From Caldifarciminota bacterium (GTDB lineage: Bacteria; Hydrothermota; Tepidihabitantia; B3-TA06), in the NCBI GenBank assembly GCA_016934635.1, contig JAFGSK010000003.1, positions 1 to 64,000 of the forward strand: a DNA stretch of 64,000 bases, written 5' to 3'. The position numbers and the translations under genes were made by a program. Below are positions 24,758 to 32,400 of this stretch, one piece after another (positions within the stretch are counted from its first letter, which is position 1; each line of letters opens with the position of its first letter). Under the pieces are notes generated by a model, which did not search any database, was not told where the DNA came from, and worked only from the letters and a program-made list of their open reading frames with translations.

Positions 24758-25566
24758 TGAAAAGAATCCTGTTTTCTCCTCTGGTTTTTCTTCTAACATT
24801 GGGTTGTAGTGGGGTTCAGGAACCGGAATTCGAGCCTGAGACCAACGTTTTAGCTTTGATGAGGATAGATAATCGACCTGAACATATTTATCCATGGCAG
24901 CTTATCTACGTAGATCAGAGTTACGACATTCAGGATACGGTCAATGTTTTGGGGGTGAGAGGCGCCCGAGTAGAAATCACAGGGGGGGAGGATGTTTACA
25001 CCTTTGTTGATAGTTTTTATAATGAAGATTCTCTCAGGTGGGAGAAATACGCAGAAGGGCACTATTACGATTGGCCTCACCCGAAATTAAACGATACCAC
25101 CTTGTATAGACTCCAGGTTATATACCCGGACGGTGATACCGTTACCGGCGAGGCCTATATGCCTTCTGCGATTGAAATCTCATATCCAGAAGATTCACAG
25201 GCCATCTCCATATCCCAGCAGGTCACAAATCCTTTGACCATAACCTGGAATTCCTGCAAGAATACCCTCTATTATATGATAATCTGTAAACCGGACGTAG
25301 ACACGTCGGAATACGACTCTTACCCTCCTTTCCTCTTCATGCCTGCGATAAGGGGCGATACTTCCTACGCCTACTTCCAGGAGCGGATGATTCTGCCATG
25401 GGTATACGATATGTACTACGTGCTCAGGGTGGTCGCCTTAAGTCCTGAGTACGCCGACTATTTCGGCCTGGAAGGCCCTGGAAGCGACATGGGGAACCTT
25501 TCAGGGGGCTACGGTATGTTCGGGGGCATCTCGGAGGATTCGATCAGGGTCTACATTGTCCCGTAA
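24757..25566 (+). CDS. Lipoprotein partner of the TonB receptor (DUF4249-like)
   Basis: This 269-residue lipoprotein has signal MKRILFSPLVFLLTLGCSG with lipobox LTLGC. The body is beta-rich and many segments (RVEITGGEDVYTF, YRLQVIYPDGDTVTGEAYMP) recall the DUF4249 lipoproteins that sit beside TonB receptors of this type in Bacteroidetes. The ATG at 24757 overlaps the receptor TGA by one base. It probably acts at the outer membrane with the receptor in uptake of an unknown ligand. Confidence 0.72.
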   Translation: MKRILFSPLVFLLTLGCSGVQEPEFEPETNVLALMRIDNRPEHIYPWQLIYVDQSYDIQDTVNVLGVRGARVEITGGEDVYTFVDSFYNEDSLRWEKYAEGHYYDWPHPKLNDTTLYRLQVIYPDGDTVTGEAYMPSAIEISYPEDSQAISISQQVTNPLTITWNSCKNTLYYMIICKPDVDTSEYDSYPPFLFMPAIRGDTSYAYFQERMILPWVYDMYYVLRVVALSPEYADYFGLEGPGSDMGNLSGGYGMFGGISEDSIRVYIVP

Positions 25567-25584
25567 CACCCGTAACACACCAAA

Positions 25585-25734
25585 CCCCATACAAATACTT
25601 CGTATTTGTATGGGGACCCCGAAACAACCTCATGTCAACGATACCCCCAAGGAACTCCATGAAGTTCGAGTTCACTGCGGTCGGGGTACCCGCGCAGCTA
25701 CGTAGTAGATGCGTGGGGTATGGGGTGGTTGACA
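25585..25734. repeat. Long hairpin and nested inverted repeat between lipoprotein and folD
   Basis: 25585-25615 is a perfect 14-bp stem with loop TTC, without a following T-run. Next, TGTCAAC (25633-25639) pairs with GTTGACA (25728-25734), and inside them ATACCCC (25641-25647) pairs with GGGGTAT (25715-25721), enclosing about 70 nt. The right outer arm contains the -35 box of folD. No gene lies in 25567-25761. Confidence 0.75.
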
Positions 25735-25756
25735 TCGCAAGTTACGCAACTAAAAT
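25729..25756 (+). promoter_or_regulatory. Promoter of folD, probably leaderless
   Basis: TTGACA at 25729-25734, 16 nt, TAAAAT at 25751-25756. The ATG of folD begins 5 nt later. TATACT at 25756-25761 is also present but would need a 21-nt spacer and leave no room for a start site before the ATG. Confidence 0.6.
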
Positions 25757-25761
25757 ATACT

Positions 25762-26628
25762 ATGGTGACGATCCTTGACGGGAAGAAGGTGGCCGGAGAA
25801 AAAAGGGCCATCGTGAAGGGAAGGGTGGATAAGTTAATCGAGAAGGGTGTGACGCCTGGGCTGGCTTTCGTGTCGGTCGGCGCGGACGAAGCCTCCCTAT
25901 CCTACCGCCGTTCCCAGGAGCGTTCGTGCACCAAGGTCGGGGTTATACCGCGAACACTCGACCTGGCTGAGAATATCACGGAAGAAGAACTCCTGAACAA
26001 GCTTTTTGAACTCAACGAAGACGATGGAGTCCACGGCATACTTGTTACTTTGCCTCTGCCCGAAGGCCTGGACGAGGAGCGTATCCTTGGAGCCATTGCC
26101 CCCCAAAAGGACATTGATTGCCTGAGTCCTGTCAACCGGGGGCTTCTCGCGTTCTCTGAATCCGAGTTTCTTCCGGCCACACCGGCAGGGATCCTCGGGC
26201 TACTGGAAGCATATGAGATAGGGGTTTCAGGCAAGCACGTTGTCATTTTAGGTCGAGGCAAGGCGGTGGGTTGGCCCCTGGCCCAGATGCTTTTAAGCAA
26301 ATCTAAGATCGGCAACGCGACGGTGACGGTTTGTCATTCCAGGTCAGGTGATCTCGGAAAATATACAAGGACTGCGGACATCCTCGTTGCCGCAATCGGC
26401 AAGGCGAAATTTGTCGGTAAAGATCTTGTTCATAAAGATCAGGTTCTCATCGATGCAGGGATAAACGGTAAGGAAACCCCTGAAGGCTGGAAGCTCCTCG
26501 GTGATGTTGACTTCAAGCAGGTTTCGGATATAGTTAAAGCAATAACACCGGTACCCGGTGGTGTGGGTCCGATGACTGTAGCGACGCTTTTATCGAACGT
26601 GACTGACGCCGCAGAAAGGAGGTTATAG
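25762..26628 (+). CDS. folD: FolD, methylene-THF dehydrogenase; cyclohydrolase residues altered
   Basis: This 288-residue enzyme aligns end to end with FolD (ending ITPVPGGVGPMTVATLLSN). FolD oxidises 5,10-methylene-THF and normally also hydrolyses methenyl-THF to 10-formyl-THF. The catalytic tyrosine is kept (Tyr48), but the lysine four residues later is Gln52 (YRRSQ instead of YxxxK). The conserved Gln of VQLPLP is Thr96, and the glycine after the catalytic Asp119 is Cys120. Loss of that lysine is known to remove cyclohydrolase activity in this family, so this protein may be a dehydrogenase only. The ATG at 25762 is chosen because an upstream in-frame start (25720) would lie before the promoter. 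Confidence 0.92.
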   Translation: MVTILDGKKVAGEKRAIVKGRVDKLIEKGVTPGLAFVSVGADEASLSYRRSQERSCTKVGVIPRTLDLAENITEEELLNKLFELNEDDGVHGILVTLPLPEGLDEERILGAIAPQKDIDCLSPVNRGLLAFSESEFLPATPAGILGLLEAYEIGVSGKHVVILGRGKAVGWPLAQMLLSKSKIGNATVTVCHSRSGDLGKYTRTADILVAAIGKAKFVGKDLVHKDQVLIDAGINGKETPEGWKLLGDVDFKQVSDIVKAITPVPGGVGPMTVATLLSNVTDAAERRL

Positions 26629-26691
26629 AGAAATTTCCCGGTGAGTGACTAACATTACTCAGCTTTTAGAAGGGATTGGGAAGGAGATAGG

Positions 26692-27558
26692 ATGGAGATA
26701 GTTGCCTTGATGGCACAGAAGCGTCGAGTTATCGAGGCGGCGCTTTTCGATTATCTGCCTGATAGAGAAAACCTTCTCAACCAGGCGATGCGATACAGCC
26801 TTTTTGCCGGAGGGAAAAGGCTGCGTCCCATACTGGCTCTGGTGAGTTACGAGGCAGCGGGAGGCAAGGAAGACGAGCAGATCCTTCCTGTCGCGTGTGC
26901 CCTGGAGTACGTCCATACCTTTACCCTTATACACGACGATTTACCTGCAATGGACGACGATGACTTTCGTCGAGGCAAACCTTCAAATCACAAGGCGTTT
27001 GGCGAGGGAATGGCAGTTCTTGCAGGCGATGCTTTGATGATAGACGGTATGGGCTTAGTGACTCAGAGTACTGCTCCTCCACACTTCGTTCAACGAGCCC
27101 TCCAAGAATTCGCCCGTACCCTGGGTGCAGAGGGCGTTACAAAGGGTCAAGCCGACGATTTATACGGGGAAAGACGTGACCCTCGGTTCCTTCGGAAGAT
27201 ACATTTAAGAAAGACTGCTTTGTTTATTGCGTTTTCAATAAGGGTAGGAGCGTTGATCGCGGGATCAAATGACAGGCTTCTTGATAGACTTTTTTGGGCA
27301 GGTGTGCTTGCAGGGATGGGTTTTCAGGTGTGCGACGACATACTGGACGAAACCAGTTCACGCGAAGAGTTGGGTAAAACCCCTGGAAAGGACTCCGATG
27401 CAAGTAAACTCACCTATCCGTCAGTGTACGGACTAAAGCGTTCACAACGAATCGCAGCTTCCTATGCCGACAGGGCGACGAAGATATTCCAATCTATTGG
27501 CGAGGATTGGAACCCTCTGATTGCCTTAACCCGCTACCTTGTGAAGAGGCGCAAGTGA
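26692..27558 (+). CDS. ispA: Polyprenyl (farnesyl/geranylgeranyl) diphosphate synthase
   Basis: This 288-residue prenyltransferase condenses isopentenyl diphosphate with allylic diphosphates. The first Asp-rich motif DDLPAMDDDD (82-91) and second DDILD (215-219) bind Mg-diphosphate. The residues before the first motif (YVHTFTLIHDD) suggest a short-chain (C15/C20) product of the IspA type. It begins with ATG after an AAGGAG Shine-Dalgarno sequence and overlaps dxs by 4 bp. It is the first gene of a run that includes the MEP-pathway gene dxs, so isoprenoid supply and elongation are coupled. Confidence 0.92.
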   Translation: MEIVALMAQKRRVIEAALFDYLPDRENLLNQAMRYSLFAGGKRLRPILALVSYEAAGGKEDEQILPVACALEYVHTFTLIHDDLPAMDDDDFRRGKPSNHKAFGEGMAVLAGDALMIDGMGLVTQSTAPPHFVQRALQEFARTLGAEGVTKGQADDLYGERRDPRFLRKIHLRKTALFIAFSIRVGALIAGSNDRLLDRLFWAGVLAGMGFQVCDDILDETSSREELGKTPGKDSDASKLTYPSVYGLKRSQRIAASYADRATKIFQSIGEDWNPLIALTRYLVKRRK

Positions 27559-29435
27559 AGTTGCTCGATTCTATAAACTCGCCGCAAGATCTCAAGAAGC
27601 TAAAAGTCAAGCAACTCGGAAAGCTGGCAGCTGAAATCAGGGGAAAGATACTTGAGGTTACCAGCAAGACTGGCGGTCACGTAGCGCCGAATCTCGGCGC
27701 CGTTGAACTCACGATAGCTCTCCACTACGTATTCGACGCTCCACGGGACAAGATTATTTGGGACGTGGGGCATCAATGTTATACTCACAAGCTTTTGACA
27801 AGCCGGAGGAAGAGATTTGCTACCCTGCGTCAATACAAGGGCATCTCAGGTTTCCCCAGGCGTTCAGAGAGCGAATATGACGAGTTCGGTACAGGTCATG
27901 CAGGAACATCCGTATCTGCCGCTTTAGGTCTTGCCAAGGCCAGAGAAATCAAAAACGAGGATTTCAGCGTCGTAGCCGTAATCGGTGACGGGTCAGTAAT
28001 TTCAGGTATGGCGCTTGAGGCAATAAACCACGTAGGTGACGCCCAGACAACTAATCTAATGGTTGTACTCAACGATAACGCTCAGTCGATCGGTAAGAGC
28101 ACCGGGGCTTTGTCCGGCTATCTCGCTCGAATTACGGCAAGATTTACCTCTACAGGCTTCTACCAGAAACTCAGAGCTCGTGTATGGAACATAATCGGCA
28201 GGTTCTTTAAAAGAAGCCAGCAGTGGATAGGATGGGCACGCAGGCTGGAGAGGGGTATCAAGGGAATACTTACCCCGGGGGGACTTTTCGAGGATATGGG
28301 ATTTCACTACTTCGGTCCGGTTGACGGACACAACATTAAGGAGCTGATTTCCTTTCTTAAGCGAGTCAAGGAGATACCTGGTCCGGTGTTAGTACACGTG
28401 GTAACGGAAAAAGGACACGGCTTTAAAGGGGCAACCGATGACCCTGAGGTCTTTCACGGGATAGGTCCTTTTGACCTGATTTCTTGCGCAGTTTCGACTT
28501 CCGGGAAGCGGAGTTACTCGGATTTCTTCGGCTCGAGCCTTTCGGAGTTGGCAGAAGCTGACGAACGAATCGTGGCGATTACCGCAGGGATGACCCTCGG
28601 CACCGGGCTTACCGGATTCAGCCAGCGGTTTCCGGAAAGGTTCTTCGATTTCGGAATCACCGAAGAGCACTGCGCCACGTTTGCCGCAGGATTGAGTCTG
28701 CAAGGTATGCGGCCGGTGTTCGCGGTCTACTCGACCTTCCTTCAGCGCGGCTTTGATCAGGTGATACACGACATTGCGCTTCAAAAGCTTCCGGTGGTGT
28801 TTGCCATAGATAGAGGAGGACTTGTCGGGGCGGACGGCGCCACCCATCATGGGGCTTTCGATCTTTCCTACCTGAGGATGATTCCCAATTTTGTCCTTGC
28901 CGCCCCGAAGGACGAGGCAGAACTGCGCGACTTACTGTACACGGCAGTGGACTACGAGGAAGGACCTTTTGCATTCCGCTACCCACGTTCAGGTATAGTA
29001 GGTGTTGATGTGCCAAAGAAACCTGAGAAGATACCGGTAGGTTCTTGGGAGGTTCTCAAGAAGGGCAGTCGGGTTGCCGTGCTGGCAGTGGGTTCATGTG
29101 TCCAGATGGCGTTGATGGCTCTTGATGAACTCGGCGGGAAGCGTCCTACCGTGGTTAACGCCAGGTTCATAAAGCCTTTGGATGAGGGATTGCTGGACAG
29201 GCTGATTCGCAATCACCATGCCCTCGTGACCGTCGAGGAGAATGCCCTGGCCGGAGGTTTCGGTTCAGCGGTGATCGAATTTTTAGAAGACAAGGGGGGG
29301 TTAATAAAAGTAAAACGAATCGGCTTGCCCGACCGGTTTATCGAGCACGGGCCGCAGGCAAGACTGCTCGAAGAATGCGGGGTAAGTGCAGGCGGGATAG
29401 CCGAAGCGGTGAAAAAGATGTGGAAGGTGAGATGA
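27555..29435 (+). CDS. dxs: 1-deoxy-D-xylulose-5-phosphate synthase
   Basis: This 626-residue thiamine-diphosphate enzyme makes DXP from pyruvate and glyceraldehyde 3-phosphate, the first step of the MEP isoprenoid pathway. Seen are WDVGHQCYTHK, the ThDP motif GDGSVISGMALEAIN...NDN, the catalytic-glutamate segment DFGITEEHCATFAAGL and AIDRGGLVGADGATHHG. The start is the GTG at 27555 overlapping the ispA TGA (GTGA). An in-frame ATG at 27507 would add 16 unrelated residues inside ispA. The stop overlaps the sprA ATG. Confidence 0.95.
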   Translation: MKLLDSINSPQDLKKLKVKQLGKLAAEIRGKILEVTSKTGGHVAPNLGAVELTIALHYVFDAPRDKIIWDVGHQCYTHKLLTSRRKRFATLRQYKGISGFPRRSESEYDEFGTGHAGTSVSAALGLAKAREIKNEDFSVVAVIGDGSVISGMALEAINHVGDAQTTNLMVVLNDNAQSIGKSTGALSGYLARITARFTSTGFYQKLRARVWNIIGRFFKRSQQWIGWARRLERGIKGILTPGGLFEDMGFHYFGPVDGHNIKELISFLKRVKEIPGPVLVHVVTEKGHGFKGATDDPEVFHGIGPFDLISCAVSTSGKRSYSDFFGSSLSELAEADERIVAITAGMTLGTGLTGFSQRFPERFFDFGITEEHCATFAAGLSLQGMRPVFAVYSTFLQRGFDQVIHDIALQKLPVVFAIDRGGLVGADGATHHGAFDLSYLRMIPNFVLAAPKDEAELRDLLYTAVDYEEGPFAFRYPRSGIVGVDVPKKPEKIPVGSWEVLKKGSRVAVLAVGSCVQMALMALDELGGKRPTVVNARFIKPLDEGLLDRLIRNHHALVTVEENALAGGFGSAVIEFLEDKGGLIKVKRIGLPDRFIEHGPQARLLEECGVSAGGIAEAVKKMWKVR

Positions 29436-32400
29436 GCATGTTCTTTGCCCTTCTCATCCTGGCTGGAGACCAGGATGTACGGGAAACTGACAGGGGTCTT
29501 GAGATAAAGACGGTAATAGATTACGAGGCGGGTCTTGTGTATTACGAGGAGTGGATAGATTCTTTTTACCTCGGCGTTTTGGACGTTGATCCGCTCGATG
29601 AGTACCTTACCAAGATCGAACGCGGTTTTTCCGAAGACGAGTTGAAAAGAAGGATGAGGGAGGAAAGGGGTAAGGCTGACATAGGGGGCAACGAAGGGAT
29701 CATCCCTGATATCAAGATCCAGATGGGTGAGGAATGGACCGACGTTGACGTCGGCGGCCAGGACAAGATAACCCTGGGAACGAGTTTCACTCGCTTCGAC
29801 AGAGACACTTTAGACTTAGATGAAGACAATGGTTCAGCGAGTCCACTTTCAGGAATAAAGCTTGAGCAGAATCTGAACGTTTCGGTCATCGGAACGATTG
29901 CCCGCAAAACAAAGGTGGAGATAAACCACAGCTCAGGGGGCAGTGAGTTATTCAGTGACAACAAGGTTCGGTTGTCTTACACAGGTGACGACGACGAGAT
30001 AGTCAAGAAGATAGAGGCGGGTGACGTTGCCTTGAATCTGCCTTCAGGGCAATCCATACCGTCTCATCAAGGGCTTTTCGGCATCAACGCCCAGGTTCAG
30101 CTCGGGCCGGTTGACCTCTATGCGGTTGCATCTCGTGAAGAAACAAAGGCAGGAACAGAAGAGTATAAGGGCAAGACCCAAATCCAAGCAGGAGAACATC
30201 TGGACCGGGACTACATCGATCGAAAGTACTTCTACGTGTTCCACGAAGGACTAAGGGATTCGTTGAAAGGTCAGGATATTAATACTAACCAAATATCCGT
30301 GTTCGTAGCAGGATACTCCCCAGGATTCAAGCCCCAGGATAAGACTCCTTTCCCGGGTTGGGCATCTCCTTTTGCCGACACTTCTCTAGCCGATTCCCTT
30401 TTTGACGCTGATGAGGTCGAGTACGGGATGGAGTTCTTTGCCCTTGAGCCGGGTCCGGATAAGGATTACGAGATATTGCCTTACCCTGATGGTTTTGTCA
30501 TACAGCTGACCTCCCGCCTTTCCCAGAACTTCGTTTTGGCAGTCGCCTGTACGACCTCGACAGGATTAGGTTTCGGTGGGGTTCTCAATCCTGATACCCT
30601 TGAGGAGACACCTGATACAGTAGGGCTGCTTCTGGTTTGGGGAGAAAACCCTTATCCTGACGATCTATGTTGGACCAATATGCGTCGCAACCACTACAGC
30701 TTGCCAGGAAACCTGCCTGTGAAAGAAATCAAGGTTAAGGTTTCTTACCTGGACAACAGCGTTTGGAAATCCGTGAATAAGAATGGGACACGGTACTCGT
30801 ATATCCTAGGATTGACCGATTCCAATTCTAACGTTCACACCCTCAATGGCAATGGGAGCCTCTTTGAAGATGGATACGAGGTGCAATTAGCGGAGTTGAT
30901 ATTTGAAGAACCCTATCCCTTTACAAACCCGGAGTTGGATGAACGGGTCGACAGTATCTATTGGTCCAGGGATTACGACGACGCGGACGTTGGCGGGAAG
31001 TACAAGATTGAATATGAGTATGAGTCTTTGGTTGCAAGTTTTGATCTCGGACCTTTTATCAAAGACCAGAGCGTGAAGGTTTACGTTAACGACCGTGAGC
31101 TTGAAGAGGATGAATTTTCGGTTAACTATCAGGTGGGTACAGTTAAGATCGAAAAAGTTATTAGCCCCGAGGACGACATTAAGATTACATTCGAACAGAA
31201 AGAGGTGTTTGCACTTGACCGCAAGTCACTTCTTGGGTTCAGGGCCGAGAGTAGACTCGCTGAAGGGATCAAGGTTGGCGGTAGTTTTCTTTACCGTAAG
31301 GTAGGACTTTCAAGCGAGGGCAAGCCCACGCTCGTGATGGAGCCATATTCCCGCACGGTGGGAGAACTGGATCTTTCGGTGAATCGCGACTTGGATTTTT
31401 TGACCAAGTTCCTCGATTGGCTGCCCGTTATCTCGACTGAGACCCCTTCGCAATTCACCTTGACCGGTAACTCCGCAATATCGTTGCCTAACCCAAATAC
31501 CCACAAGTCGGAGTCGGTTTGGCTGGATGATTTCGAGAGTACGCGTGAGTCGCGGTCGGTTGATCTTTCGCCCCCTGATTGGTATATAACCAGCCTTCCC
31601 CTGGGACCGGATACAATGCCTTTAGATACTGCCTACTATTCGCGTGATCTTCCCAGGTGGGAACTTTCCGACAAGTTCTGGAAGGGAAACGATATCTATG
31701 GCGATGAAGAACTGGATGATCCTACTCAGGCTTCGCCTACTGATCAGGCAACGATAATATCCTGGACCGAGAATGATCCTTCCCGATGGTCAGGCATCAT
31801 AAGCCACGTTCCTACCTCCATTCCTATGGATCTTACCGAGGCAGAAAACCTTGAGTTGATCATCAAGACCGGTAATGAACAGGGAGTGCTTCATTTCGAT
31901 TTCGGCTCTGATATCGATCAGGATCAACTCAGACTCAATAAAGACGACAGCATTGTAGGATGGCGAACCGGGAGTGCAGATACCGAAGACAAGTATAGTT
32001 TTGGGAATCTGAATGCCGGTGAGGATACCGGGCTGGATACTCTCAGTGGAGAGGACGGCACAGGTGTTTCAGGGGATGACGGAAACGATGACTATGAAGG
32101 CGATAAGACCAAGGCTGACTACAACCCGAACGGAACCGAAGGAAACTCGAAGCTGGACAGTGAGGATTTCTTGTTGGGTAGATTCAACGACTATAAAAAT
32201 AATTATTACGAATTAAATCTTGATTTGACCGATCAGGATTTTATCTCAGAGTACGTTGACAGTCTGGGACCAGAGGGTGATCGTACGGGGTGGATACGGG
32301 TCAGCGTACCACTTACCGATACGTCGCTTTACCGGATCTTCAACTCACCCGACATGTCAGAGGTCTCGATGCTTCGCGTCTGGTTTGAAGGTATGAACAA

